A stretch of DNA of 25,971 nt from a virus. The notes beneath the pieces were generated by a model that was not told the origin of the DNA, did no database searches, and was given only the letters and a program-made list of their open reading frames with translations. Positions 11,282 through 19,998 of this stretch are shown here, in pieces (the first letter of the stretch is position 1; each line of letters begins with the position of its first letter). Position numbers and translations under genes: made by a program. The stretch lies in IMG/VR virus record IMGVR_UViG_3300007511_000128, positions 1-25,971 of that record; one strand, given 5' to 3'.

Positions 11282-13653
11282 TCTTCTAATATCAGATTTA
11301 CAATCTGTATGATGTCAAGCACATTTATCCGCCCATCTTCGTTTACATCGGCTCTCACAAATTCTGCCTCTGTTGGGACGTCTGCATCCAATGTGAAATT
11401 TGCACATTTAATTGCGTCTAAAACATTTACTTTCCCATCTCCGTTTATATCGCCGAGAATACCTTGTTCGGGTTCTTCATCCCCCTCGCCTGTCCCTGCT
11501 GTTAGTTTATGTAATTGAATGGTCTTGAGTTTCACTTTGTCGATTGATTTTGTACTCCCAATCACCATGAAATACGGATAAATCCATTGCCCATTGCGTG
11601 TATTACCGACAGTATAGTCTTCTCCGTATGCTTTCATGCCACCAAGGAGTTCATCAAAGCAAATTATATCCCCTATTTCTACATCCAAATAATTCAAAGG
11701 AAGGTTTAGTCCAAATATATTGTGTTGGTTACAATACCAAGCAAGCAAGAAGTCTTGTAACTTTCCTGCTGTTTCTTCGTCTCGGATATATTCGGCTTCG
11801 AACTCATATTCGCTTTCAGGATGAGACCCATCCTCTTCCACCTGCAAGCCGTAAAAATCCATCGAATAGCCGCTAAATAAATCAGTAACAGACTTCCAAT
11901 TTTTGTTTTTCATAAATTCGTCTGTAGCGTAATCTTTTTCGTACAAGATTTTCACTCGTGTTTTTACATCTTCAATATTTGTTCGGGAAAGACTGTAATC
12001 AATGACATCTTCCGCCTTGATTATGTGATCAACATCACTATAAGTATCCTTAATTTCAGCAAAACCAAAATTACCATCATTCTTGAACACAGGAATAAAT
12101 GGAGTGTTGCTTGCTATTTCCTCTATTAACTTTTTGCTATCTATTTTCTTAGATACGGTAAAAGCAGTTTTCCAATCTGTTGAAATCGGGTCTGTGTCAT
12201 TAGAGAAACCCAATTCATTCGTAACTATATCCGCTATTTGGAATGTGGGTTGCCGATAATTATCAATATCACGCCCTCTAACATTCGCAAAATAATCTCT
12301 GGCAAATGGCTCGGTAACCTTAAATTCAAAGAACAACCGTAAGTCTTGCGATTGGTCCAATGTTACTTGCCCGTTAGTATTGCCGTATAAATCAAAGGCG
12401 AGTTTTGCACCGCTATCTGCCGAATAACGAATATACATATTGGAAGGGAAAGAGCCAACACTCTCAGACAACACACCTGTATCTGTCTCGTCCGACAAAT
12501 TCTGTGAGATGTTGATGTTCTCACCATCGGCTTTGATATATCTCGACATGTGGTCGTTGTTCGCATTTATCGTTTCGTTTAAATCAAGTCGCCAAGACAG
12601 CGTAACATCTGAAGCCAACTTTGACTCGGTAATAGATAAATAATCAACAAAAACTCGCAGTTCTTGCACAAGATAACCGCCGCCCGTGAGGGAAGCAACA
12701 ATTCCGACCGCACCCACTACATTAAATTCAGAATTGTTCTGGGAAAGTTCTATAATATTATGTTGTCTAAATGCATCATCCATAGAGAAATAATCTGTGG
12801 TATGCACAAAATAGGTCCACCCACCTGTGCTGTTAGGGTTACCATCTGGGATTCTTATAGACGTTGGGTACGCCCATGTCCGACAAGCCATTGTGCCAGC
12901 ATACAAATCAGATGCCCCTGAAATATCCAACGAAATCGTATGGGGGTTTTCGTAATTAAGTTGACCATTTGGGGTGATATACATAGGATGTTGTTCTGAT
13001 GATAAATAATAAATGGTTGGTGTTTCCTCATCCCCCGATTCAGGATACAATATTTGTTTCATGTTCCTTGAATCATAAAATATTTCACGATAAGAATCTT
13101 CTCCACTCCCATCGTGGTCAGTACTGCCGAAAACGACAGGCGACCTGTCCACATCACCGTAAACCATAGGGATTGGTTTGTTTTTGTATTTAGGCATAAT
13201 GTCATCGCTATCGCCAAGCCGTGCAACAGGCACATCTCTGTGAAGCGTAGATTGCGTTCTGTCCTCTAACTCAATTGTGCATTTTGTGTCATCATGCGAA
13301 AACCTGCGTATAGTTCCTTCGTATATCTTTAATGCCGTATTACCAAAATCGTCAAAGTCTGTTGTTTGGGAAGCCCACCAAATGCAACATGTTTTATTGA
13401 TAAAATTCGGCAATCTATCGCTAAACCGTTGCCCATTATATTCAACATTTGATACATCTAAAGATACATTACTAATCTTTAATTTTCGGCTTCCAAAATC
13501 CAAGGATTCTTTTACGCTCGGAAGGTTTAATAGCAGTGGCTCGTACCCACCAGACACATTGCGAGTAGAAATCTTTATGTCATCAATAACCACCACAGGG
13601 AATAAATTTAAATTCTTCCCTAAATTATGGAAACCTAAAGGAATGTCAAGCAA
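11278..13653 (-). CDS. Large tail protein with C-terminal dockerin-like domain
   Basis: 791 aa. It directly follows the tape measure and so is likely a tail-tip or baseplate component. Residues 1-230 are beta-rich (SGGYEPLLLNLPSVKESLDFG; KNKPIPMVYGDVDRSPVVFG). The region about 480-690 (KLIEEIASNTPFIPVFKNDG; LPLNYLDVEIGDIICFDELL) recalls tail hub proteins. Residues 733-791 form a type I dockerin-like unit after an acidic linker (GTGEGDEEPEQG). Start is TTG 13653, overlapping the tape measure stop; there is no nearby ATG. Family of the body not identified. Confidence 0.75.
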   Translation of the reverse strand: MLDIPLGFHNLGKNLNLFPVVVIDDIKISTRNVSGGYEPLLLNLPSVKESLDFGSRKLKISNVSLDVSNVEYNGQRFSDRLPNFINKTCCIWWASQTTDFDDFGNTALKIYEGTIRRFSHDDTKCTIELEDRTQSTLHRDVPVARLGDSDDIMPKYKNKPIPMVYGDVDRSPVVFGSTDHDGSGEDSYREIFYDSRNMKQILYPESGDEETPTIYYLSSEQHPMYITPNGQLNYENPHTISLDISGASDLYAGTMACRTWAYPTSIRIPDGNPNSTGGWTYFVHTTDYFSMDDAFRQHNIIELSQNNSEFNVVGAVGIVASLTGGGYLVQELRVFVDYLSITESKLASDVTLSWRLDLNETINANNDHMSRYIKADGENINISQNLSDETDTGVLSESVGSFPSNMYIRYSADSGAKLAFDLYGNTNGQVTLDQSQDLRLFFEFKVTEPFARDYFANVRGRDIDNYRQPTFQIADIVTNELGFSNDTDPISTDWKTAFTVSKKIDSKKLIEEIASNTPFIPVFKNDGNFGFAEIKDTYSDVDHIIKAEDVIDYSLSRTNIEDVKTRVKILYEKDYATDEFMKNKNWKSVTDLFSGYSMDFYGLQVEEDGSHPESEYEFEAEYIRDEETAGKLQDFLLAWYCNQHNIFGLNLPLNYLDVEIGDIICFDELLGGMKAYGEDYTVGNTRNGQWIYPYFMVIGSTKSIDKVKLKTIQLHKLTAGTGEGDEEPEQGILGDINGDGKVNVLDAIKCANFTLDADVPTEAEFVRADVNEDGRINVLDIIQIVNLILEE
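11281..11457 (-). other. Type I dockerin-like domain at the C-terminus of the tail protein
   Basis: Two Ca-binding loops in tandem: GDINGDGKVNVLDAI and ADVNEDGRINVLDIIQIVN. Each has DxNxDGxxNxxD, the dockerin/EF-hand-like signature, with the usual spacing of about 23-30 residues between loops and a helix after each. In known biology dockerins bind cohesins, holding enzymes on cellulosomes; similar pairs also occur in non-cellulosomal proteins. Presence on a phage tail is unusual. Confidence 0.8.
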
Positions 13654-15553
13654 GACCTAAATCCCCACCCCTGCGTAATGCTTCTTTAATCGCTGGCACA
13701 GCCTCGTCTTCTATGAAATCTTTGCTTAATACATTGCCAGAAAAATTTATTGTAATTCCTGTCCCACGCCCCGAATTTAGGCGGCTCGCTGTATCTACGC
13801 CAATAGATTCTACAGCAGACTTTGACAGCACAAATTCACCCGGGGTTAGCATCGCTGGAACAGTATCACTATTCCCTGGACCACCAACCAAACCACCTCT
13901 TGCGAATTTTTGCCTTTCAATCATTTTGACGTTTGCTAATCCAGCAGCTACTGCTGATGCAGATGCAGCTACAGCAAGGGCTGGCCCAACTATTGGAATA
14001 CCAACCATTGATTTATAAGCACCTGTCGCAGAAGCATAAGTATCCATCAACGCTTGCATTTGTGCAGCTCTCTGTGCTGTTTTCGCAAATTGAGGATGTG
14101 CTTGAGATGCTATTTTCATATTACTCGCGATATTAGCAACACCTGCTCTTGATAGTAATGTAATCGCGTGTATCGTTTCACCTGCTGATACATTTATGCT
14201 TGGAAGCGTTTCATCTGCATATTTTGTGGAAAGTGGTATGAGTTTGTTTTCCATAATATCTGCCGATTCTCTTAATCCTGTATCAACTTCAAATGCTGGT
14301 GTTTCAGCGATAACATTTCGCGTTATTGCTAATTGTGATTCAGTTTTCTGAATATTGACCAACAGCTTTAAATTCTCACCTAATAATTCTGATTCTTCTG
14401 TTAATTGCTCTAATCTTTCATCGGCAAAACTTATATCGCTCTGTAAATCCTCTTGCTTTTCTTGGTTTTGTTCTATCAGATCAGAATTAGCATCTATCAT
14501 TTCATTCAATACGTCATTATTCATATCCGCAAATTCGCCTTCTCGCTGAACCATTGAAATTCTTTTATCTTGTAATGTAGTAAATTCTTTACTTAATCCA
14601 ATCTGTTTAGCTGTGCCTTCTGCATTTAATGTGGCAAAGTGCGTTGTTTCTTCTGCCTTTTGATTTATTTCTGCCTGAAGAACATCTATGTCTTTAAAAA
14701 ATCCTTTTGTGAATTTTAATTCATTATTATATAACAATAAATCGCGCTGTAATTGGATTTTTTCCAACGCAAACAGGGCTTCCGTAGATGCACCAAGTTC
14801 TTTTAATTCGCGGATAGTTGTTTCTAATGGCGTTTCTGTGAATCTCTTAAAAAAACTACCAAGCGATACAGCTGCTTTTGTGAATAGTGTTGAAACAGAC
14901 GTAACGGCTGGTGATACTATTGAACCCATTTCTTCAGCTACATCACCAAAAGCGTTCTTCATTTGCTCTATTGAGCCTGTCATTGTTTCGGCTTGTGCCT
15001 TTGCTTGACCACCCCAAAGTCGTGCAATGCCTTCTGTCAAACTATCCAAGCGTTCCGTTGATCCAACCGCACCTTCTACCGCGACACCATATCTCGTCAA
15101 TGCGTTTGTAGATGATCCTAATGTTTTGGCAACCAATTCACCAGCTGCTTTTAAATCCATTCCCATTGCAGCTGCCATATTCAGCGTTGCTTCGGTGGCT
15201 TTTGCGATAGCACCTTCATCTTTTTCAAAAGCTGCGATTGATGCCATTACTCCGAGTGTTGCTTCATCACCGAACATTGTTACCTTTTGTAATGCTCTTG
15301 CTTTGTTCAGCAATGCGTCAGATATTTTGCCTAACTGTGATGATAATTTCTTTTCAGCGAGTTCTTGCTCACCAGCAGCTGCTATAACGGCTTTCAATCC
15401 ACTAAGAATGCCACGAGCCGCGAAGAATGATCCACCTGCTATCAAAGCACCTTTGGCAAGTTTCTTGAGTGAATTATCAACGCCACCAAGTTCTTTCTTG
15501 GTTTTCTTTGTGCCTTTTGTTTTTACTTTTATATTTAATTTTTTATCAGCCAT
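13646..15553 (-). CDS. Tail tape measure protein
   Basis: 635 aa, the second-longest gene in the window, right after the chaperone frameshift pair. It begins MADKKLNIKVKTKGTKKTKK and is mostly helical, with Ala-rich stretches (residues ~30-65 and 80-170), long coiled coils in the middle (about 330-420) and a hydrophobic segment near 510-545 (SMVGIPIVGPALAVAASASA), typical of tape measure proteins. It sets tail length; at the known ~0.15 nm per residue the tail would be about 95 nm (inference). Its start overlaps the stop of the chaperone extension (ATGGCTGA). No peptidase or lysozyme domain is apparent. Confidence 0.9.
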   Translation of the reverse strand: MADKKLNIKVKTKGTKKTKKELGGVDNSLKKLAKGALIAGGSFFAARGILSGLKAVIAAAGEQELAEKKLSSQLGKISDALLNKARALQKVTMFGDEATLGVMASIAAFEKDEGAIAKATEATLNMAAAMGMDLKAAGELVAKTLGSSTNALTRYGVAVEGAVGSTERLDSLTEGIARLWGGQAKAQAETMTGSIEQMKNAFGDVAEEMGSIVSPAVTSVSTLFTKAAVSLGSFFKRFTETPLETTIRELKELGASTEALFALEKIQLQRDLLLYNNELKFTKGFFKDIDVLQAEINQKAEETTHFATLNAEGTAKQIGLSKEFTTLQDKRISMVQREGEFADMNNDVLNEMIDANSDLIEQNQEKQEDLQSDISFADERLEQLTEESELLGENLKLLVNIQKTESQLAITRNVIAETPAFEVDTGLRESADIMENKLIPLSTKYADETLPSINVSAGETIHAITLLSRAGVANIASNMKIASQAHPQFAKTAQRAAQMQALMDTYASATGAYKSMVGIPIVGPALAVAASASAVAAGLANVKMIERQKFARGGLVGGPGNSDTVPAMLTPGEFVLSKSAVESIGVDTASRLNSGRGTGITINFSGNVLSKDFIEDEAVPAIKEALRRGGDLGLA

Positions 15554-16165
15554 CGTTTTTGTGCCTTTGTGCTGCTGTTAATTCAAGTGAAATAATATCA
15601 AACATTTCTAACAGATTCGCATCTGCTTCTTCTAAACTTCTTGCCACAGGGATGTGATAATCTTTGCAATAGTGATAATCTTTTATCATTTCTTGGCATT
15701 CCGAGTCAAGAAACCAAAGCGGATTTGCGAACAACGGAATCTGATAAAATAGATTCTGTCCAATTGAATATTTTGTTTTTTCGCTAACAATCCGCTCAAC
15801 TTCTCTCCATATTTCTTCCGTGTTCCAAACAATAACCTTCCGAGTCGTCGGTGATTGTGCAGAATAAGGAAACCTTAATCCGTTATCTTCCCACCCGAAT
15901 AAACTAAACCAAACATTTATTCGGGTTTTGATTTCTTTTTTTTTGCGCTCTCACTAATCCCTAAATGGTCTGACAGAAACTCCACACGAAATCCTTGATA
16001 GCCCATTCCGAGTTCATCGTATTTCTCGTCTGGGTTTTCGTGAAATTCCCAAAAGAAGTCGTCCGCCAGATCGCCCAACAAAACAATATCAGGTTCTCCA
16101 TGAGGGTAAGCCGCCGCTAACCGATTCAGGTAGTATTGTTTTCGCCTACGAGATAGTAATTTCAT
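15546..16165 (-). CDS. Tail assembly chaperone GT fusion made by -1 frameshift
   Basis: Joined product of about 206 aa: 77 codons in the frame of the short chaperone, then a -1 shift at A AAA AAG (15935-15941), then 129 codons running open to TGA at 15546. The -1 frame has no start codon of its own near the junction. I read it through without stops from 15935 (EIKTRINVWFSLFGWEDNGL) to the end (LTAAQRHKNDG). As with lambda G and GT, the short and long forms would bind the tape measure and tail tube subunits during tail assembly. The gene sits between the tail tube and tape measure, as in lambda. Confidence 0.85.
15893..15941 (-). other. -1 programmed frameshift signal (slippery site plus stem-loop)
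   Basis: The 3' end of the chaperone gene has nine A's then G. In frame this gives the heptamer A AAA AAG (15935-15941), the strongest known bacterial -1 slippery site. Eight nucleotides downstream begins a perfect 11-bp stem: ACCCGAATAAA (15916-15926) pairing with TTTATTCGGGT (15893-15903), with a 12-nt loop. The zero-frame stop lies in the 5' arm. Spacing and position match functional frameshift stimulators. Confidence 0.88.
15917..16165 (-). CDS. Tail assembly chaperone, short form (G-like)
   Basis: 82 aa from ATG 16165. Alternative GTG/TTG starts at 16180/16183 lie inside the tail tube gene end. The product is mixed (KLLSRRRKQYYLNRLAAAYP; DDFFWEFHENPDEKYDELGM; GFRVEFLSDHLGISESAKKK) and of the size of known G-type chaperones from small siphoviruses. 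It would be made in excess over the frameshifted form. It has no sequence motif I can name; the assignment rests on its place between tail tube and tape measure and on the frameshift signal at its end. Confidence 0.8.
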   Translation of the reverse strand: MKLLSRRRKQYYLNRLAAAYPHGEPDIVLLGDLADDFFWEFHENPDEKYDELGMGYQGFRVEFLSDHLGISESAKKKKSKPE

Positions 16166-17123
16166 ATAACAATTCTGCACCAAGTGCTACACACTCAAAA
16201 GGCACTTCCACAAATGCACCTTCCTCGCCATCAAAAGTCGTATTGTAACCCGTATAAATGACCTGTGGACAACTAAAATTGATTGTAGAACCATCGCCTA
16301 AAGCGATTGCTTTTTCTGCCGCCGTGAAAAAATGTGCGATTTCTCCGTCAGTATTACCATCGTATTTTGCATTGATTGAACCGCTCGCCATCAATTCTCC
16401 TGCTCTGGAATAATATTCGGCATTTGCCGTAGATCCACTCCAAACGCAAGGATAACTCAAATTCAGATTAAACGATTTCGCAACAATATCTGACCCACCT
16501 AATGTCCGAGTCGTGCAACTATGGATAGTTTTTATCCAAGCCGTTTCTGTTCCACTCGGCACAACTGTATTCGCTCCAATTGTGGGATTGTAACCGCTAA
16601 TAAATGTTCCGCTAACTTTCAATCTCCCACCATCACTTCCTGCATCCATCGAGAAATTTAATTCTGTCAAAGCCGCCGAGTGCATCACTCTATCATCGCT
16701 TGTGTTTGGGTTGGAAATAATAAGCGTTGCCAATTCACCTGTCGTTGCGCCATCCTGATATATCGATTGTGAGAAAGTCCCTGCTACACTATATGCCGAA
16801 GTCGAATCTTCGCTAATCAACTGCAAGAGTTTTAGCAACCCTTCCTTATGAGAGACGACCCACTCAAACGCAAGAGTATAAGTCGCTCCATTTTGACTCG
16901 CATAATGGTCTGTCGGTTTTTTTATTTGTTGTCCTGTCCGTAAATTTCTGTCCTGCACAATCCCCGAAAAATCAATATCGGAAACCGAAGCCATATCTAA
17001 TTTCACAAACTCACCATTGACCGCACCTGCCGTTCCCATCGCCACGGGTGTAGTCGCACCTGTCTGCAAGCCAAGATATAATTCAAACTGCGAGCCAGAA
17101 TATACGCTCCCACTAATTGCCAT
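16146..17123 (-). CDS. Major tail (tube) protein
   Basis: 325 aa, beta-rich and rich in Thr, Ser, Gly and Ala (QFELYLGLQTGATTPVAMGT; ELNFSMDAGSDGGRLKVSGT; NLNLSYPCVWSGSTANAEYY). Length and composition fit a phage tail tube protein (V-like), and it lies immediately upstream of the frameshifting chaperones, as the major tail protein does in lambda-like genomes. Its ATG at 17123 overlaps the end of a 59-aa gene. Residues ~225-260 (ELMASGSINAKYDGNTDGEI) suggest a second beta repeat. Family name cannot be fixed by eye. Confidence 0.8.
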   Translation of the reverse strand: MAISGSVYSGSQFELYLGLQTGATTPVAMGTAGAVNGEFVKLDMASVSDIDFSGIVQDRNLRTGQQIKKPTDHYASQNGATYTLAFEWVVSHKEGLLKLLQLISEDSTSAYSVAGTFSQSIYQDGATTGELATLIISNPNTSDDRVMHSAALTELNFSMDAGSDGGRLKVSGTFISGYNPTIGANTVVPSGTETAWIKTIHSCTTRTLGGSDIVAKSFNLNLSYPCVWSGSTANAEYYSRAGELMASGSINAKYDGNTDGEIAHFFTAAEKAIALGDGSTINFSCPQVIYTGYNTTFDGEEGAFVEVPFECVALGAELLYEITIS

Positions 17124-17292
17124 TGTTCGCTCCTATCTTTTTTATGTATTTTTTATCCACCAATTCTTTTGGCGGAGTTTTTATTGAAACAGTTTTTCCT
17201 GCCTCAAGTTTTGTAAATTTGTCTTTACCAAGACCTGCCCAATTTCCCGAAGAATCCAATTCAGAAAACCTTTTTGTTCTTTTATACCTCAT
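17113..17292 (-). CDS. Small basic protein in the tail cluster (59 aa)
   Basis: Fills the gap between the tail-completion gene and the tail tube gene. ATG 17292 overlaps the upstream stop as ATGA and the TAG at 17113 lies inside the start of the tail tube gene, so it is coupled at both ends. The product is strongly basic (MRYKRTKRFSELDSSGNWAG, then LVDKKYIKKIG at the end). No family recognised. Frame, overlaps and position support a real gene of the head-tail joining region. Confidence 0.7.
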   Translation of the reverse strand: MRYKRTKRFSELDSSGNWAGLGKDKFTKLEAGKTVSIKTPPKELVDKKYIKKIGANNGN

Positions 17293-17723
17293 AATACCTC
17301 GTGAATTATTACCTGAAAAATTAAATCAATCTGGTTGTAGCCTTCAATTGTCTCTGAAACAAACTCAATGCTTTCAACTCTACCTTCGTGCCATTGGTAA
17401 CTACCATTCAATGAATAGTTTTTATTATCGAAAAGCAATCGCTTTAGGCGAGCGGCAAAATCACTCATCGTGTCAATGTGAGTGTGCTTTTGATAATCTC
17501 CTCCTAATCGCCGTAAATAATTGATTTTTATCGTATATTCACGAGTTTGTCCATTAGCAGTGTAGTCGATCAAGTTATCACTCACCGGGACGATATTAAC
17601 GAATTGTGGCTCGTGTGCTTCTAACTCATAATTGTAATGAATCGGCATAGTAGCCCATTCACCTTGAATCAAAGCCACCAGCCCGTTAATTACTCGACTG
17701 AATACATTTTCGTAAGTTATCAT
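17289..17723 (-). CDS. Tail completion / terminator-like protein
   Basis: 144 aa. Alpha/beta pattern with a helical N-terminus (YENVFSRVINGLVALIQGEW), then beta strands and DFAARLKRLLFDNKNYSLNG, ending in IDLIFQVIIHEVL. The position between the connector and tail tube gene, and the size, match tail terminator / completion proteins (such as lambda U or HK97 gp10-type), which cap the tail and join it to the head. Assignment is mainly by context. Its ATG at 17723 overlaps the end of the connector-like gene. Confidence 0.55.
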   Translation of the reverse strand: MITYENVFSRVINGLVALIQGEWATMPIHYNYELEAHEPQFVNIVPVSDNLIDYTANGQTREYTIKINYLRRLGGDYQKHTHIDTMSDFAARLKRLLFDNKNYSLNGSYQWHEGRVESIEFVSETIEGYNQIDLIFQVIIHEVL

Positions 17724-18706
17724 TTTCTGCTCAAATTTATAGAAACTATTTGTGGGTTATCTGGAGCATCGCCGCTCACCTCCAATTCCCATTCATCATC
17801 TGCCACATATGTTCCACTTGAAAATCGAATATAAACACCACACCCACAATAATCAAATCCGCCCGTGATTGTTTCGTCATTTACAACAAGTTCTGATTTC
17901 AGTCCGCTTGAATTCCTGACATAGGTGGAATAAGTCGCTGTCCCAACTGCTCCGCCTGTCCCAATAATAATTTTGATGACATCCCAATCACAAGTCGCTG
18001 TTCCCCGTGTATCCACGATAGAACCTGTTGTTGAACTATCAATGGAAACATCTCGTGCAATGCCTTCTCGCTTCTGTGCCGAATTTTCATTCCACAGAGT
18101 GTACACGCCTGCCTTGAGTTCATCAAGCAATCCTGCCGCTTCACCCCGAACATCCCAGCCGGGATTGACAATTCTTCTTTCTAATTCTTTCGATTTCTGA
18201 AAATCAAAACTTCGTATCAATTCAGCACAAGTGAGGACTGCGTTCGAGTGGATCACAATCCAATCGTATTCACGACCACTTGCCGATTCAGTTCCAACTC
18301 CCTTCCGACTGTAGATTGGTCTGCCAATATAAGACCGAATCCGCTCGGCTTGTTCTTCTGCAACTCTTTGTTTGAGAGTTTCCCAGTCTTCGCCACCTTC
18401 ATACACTGAATTTGTTGCATCATTTGAATCGTGGACAATCAAATAATCGCCATCGCTGTCATAATACCATTCATAATCAGCATCAACTGCAATTTCTGAT
18501 GCTTGTGGCGATCCTAAATCTTGCCCATCTCGAAATAACACGCCCACATATCCGCTATTGTGGATTTTATATTCATCACCATTCTCGCTTACCCAGCCAT
18601 ATAGTATCCGCTTTCTGTCGAATGAATCGATGTTCGGTTCGACCGCCTGTAGGTCTGTCGTTATGTTACAATATTTCGTTTCGTAATTACTCATTTCTTC
18701 GCCCAT
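17720..18706 (-). CDS. Head-tail connector / adaptor-like structural protein
   Basis: 328 aa. N-terminal region (about 1-110) is beta-rich with ITTDLQAVEPNIDSFDRKRI; the middle (about 120-220; QRVAEEQAERIRSYIGRPIY, NAVLTCAELIRSFDFQKSKE) is helical, as in head-completion adaptors; the C-terminus (about 225-320; ATYSTYVRNSSGLKSELVVN, FSSGTYVADDEWELEV) is a beta domain of a type I have seen repeatedly in phage virion proteins. Start at 18706 or ATG 18694 (with a better Shine-Dalgarno) is open. It follows the sulfotransferase gene after a 57-nt gap. Confidence 0.6.
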   Translation of the reverse strand: MGEEMSNYETKYCNITTDLQAVEPNIDSFDRKRILYGWVSENGDEYKIHNSGYVGVLFRDGQDLGSPQASEIAVDADYEWYYDSDGDYLIVHDSNDATNSVYEGGEDWETLKQRVAEEQAERIRSYIGRPIYSRKGVGTESASGREYDWIVIHSNAVLTCAELIRSFDFQKSKELERRIVNPGWDVRGEAAGLLDELKAGVYTLWNENSAQKREGIARDVSIDSSTTGSIVDTRGTATCDWDVIKIIIGTGGAVGTATYSTYVRNSSGLKSELVVNDETITGGFDYCGCGVYIRFSSGTYVADDEWELEVSGDAPDNPQIVSINLSRK

Positions 18707-18763
18707 TCTTTTAGAAGTTTATTAAAAGAGCCTTTCACTGATTTGCTTTTTCTTTCTTTCCTT

Positions 18764-19252
18764 CTAACCATATTGTCTCGCCCCAAATTTTTTGTGATCA
18801 TCAACCCATAATGGATGGTTTTTTAAATCAGCGTAATTGATTTCTCTGTGATTTACCAAATTTTTTTGATAATTCCACGCAAGTTTTTTTACCTCTGACG
18901 AAATCCCCACCGTTAAACCAAATTTCTTAAGTTCTCGTTCATTGTCATTCCAACCAATTCGTTTCTCACTCGCCCTGATGTCTTTTTCGTCTCGAGAAAC
19001 AAACACAACCACGCAATCCAGTTTGTGCAATAAATGACACATTCCCGGTGCTTGGACTACGCCTTTCTTTCGTGTCAATTCAAGAAACTTCTTCTCATTA
19101 TGCGCGCCGAATTCTTCTTCAAGCCTTAACGGCAGCCCCAGATCGTAAGCCAACATCGCCGAGCAAATTGTCGTTCCAGACCGTTGTGGTGCAGCAACGA
19201 CAACCGTATCGCAGGAAACTAAGCTTTTGACAAGGTTTTCGTATCGAACCAT
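18764..19252 (-). CDS. Short PAPS-dependent sulfotransferase-like protein
   Basis: 162 aa. Residues 21-28, APQRSGTT, are the 5'-phosphosulfate-binding P-loop of sulfotransferases, and VVVFVSRDEKDIRASEKRIG (81-100) is the 3'-phosphate-binding block with R87 and S95 in the expected places. It is shorter than usual for the family (often 250 residues or more), so it may be a reduced enzyme. It would transfer sulfate from PAPS to a glycan or other acceptor. The reading frame begins inside the glycosyltransferase gene (34-nt overlap), so the two are coupled, and both lie in the head gene cluster of a phage. Confidence 0.72.
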   Translation of the reverse strand: MVRYENLVKSLVSCDTVVVAAPQRSGTTICSAMLAYDLGLPLRLEEEFGAHNEKKFLELTRKKGVVQAPGMCHLLHKLDCVVVFVSRDEKDIRASEKRIGWNDNERELKKFGLTVGISSEVKKLAWNYQKNLVNHREINYADLKNHPLWVDDHKKFGARQYG

Positions 19253-19998
19253 TTTGTAAAAACCTGATCATCGTCATCTAAATGTCGATGTTCAGCCCAA
19301 TTATCTGTATCCACAAACAACTCAAATCCCTTATCAAAGGCTTCTTTAAAAAAAATAAAATCCGTAAATTGCTGATTCACTTCTGGGGTTCTAATTTTGA
19401 ATTTTATCTCTTCTAAAACCTCCCTCGTGATTAGGACTGAACCAACACCTGCAGAGAGTGCTCTAACAAGACCCCTTTGTGGCAAGGCATCGTCTATATC
19501 CCACAATCTGGACTTCGTTCCGAAGATGCCCCACACTGAAGGGATTAACCGTTGTCTTACAATTGCCGCCTTGCCCTGAAGCCCCATCTCGCCCCACTGT
19601 GAATTTTCTGGGACATCAATAGTAACATATTCCTGTGTTTTAATGAAATACAGGCTCGAAACCATATCTTTTTCGTGTTTAACAAAATTTGTAATCGTGT
19701 CGATTGACGGGATATTGTCGCTCTCCAGATTGAACAAGTGAGTGAAATCATGCTGTAAGAAATAATCTCGCATTTGGTTTTGTTTGTTGCAGAGAATGTC
19801 AATTCCTCGCTCATCAGCCTTATTGTAATAACGAATCACTTTGTGCTTGAAACCTTTTGGATGGCGATTGCCATTCCAGAAAATAACTGGAGTTACTTCG
19901 ATTCCTGCATCTCTGGAATGGCACACCATTTCCTTCAAGTTTGCCAAAAACTCGTCCTTACAATAAGAATGACCGGGATAGGTTACTATCCCGGTCAT
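19219..19998 (-). CDS. GT-A-type glycosyltransferase (family 2-like)
   Basis: 259 aa from ATG 19998. Motifs fit GT-A glycosyltransferases: the N-terminal GIVTYPGH strand, the metal-binding ESDN in FNLESDNIPS (about 90-97), AGVGSVLITREVLEEIKF (183-200), which matches the GGG-x-M-x-I-R-R-E-V motif, and FKEAFDKGFELFVDTDNWAEH (217-237), like the typical acceptor-side block. The frame stays open upstream to 20055 inside the capsid gene, but there is no good start there. It would glycosylate a virion or host surface component. Directly after the major capsid gene, with a sulfotransferase next. Confidence 0.75.
   Translation of the reverse strand: MTGIVTYPGHSYCKDEFLANLKEMVCHSRDAGIEVTPVIFWNGNRHPKGFKHKVIRYYNKADERGIDILCNKQNQMRDYFLQHDFTHLFNLESDNIPSIDTITNFVKHEKDMVSSLYFIKTQEYVTIDVPENSQWGEMGLQGKAAIVRQRLIPSVWGIFGTKSRLWDIDDALPQRGLVRALSAGVGSVLITREVLEEIKFKIRTPEVNQQFTDFIFFKEAFDKGFELFVDTDNWAEHRHLDDDDQVFTKWFDTKTLSKA

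Noticed and set aside
15027-15581. 184-codon plus-strand frame antisense to the tape measure
   Set aside because: No ribosome-binding site, low-complexity Ser/Ala/Pro composition, and it lies opposite a clearly real tape measure gene; a shadow of Ala-rich codons.
15546-15734. Separate 62-codon TTG-started gene before the tape measure
   Set aside because: The same frame is open back to the slippery site at 15935, so it is better explained as the tail of the frameshift product.
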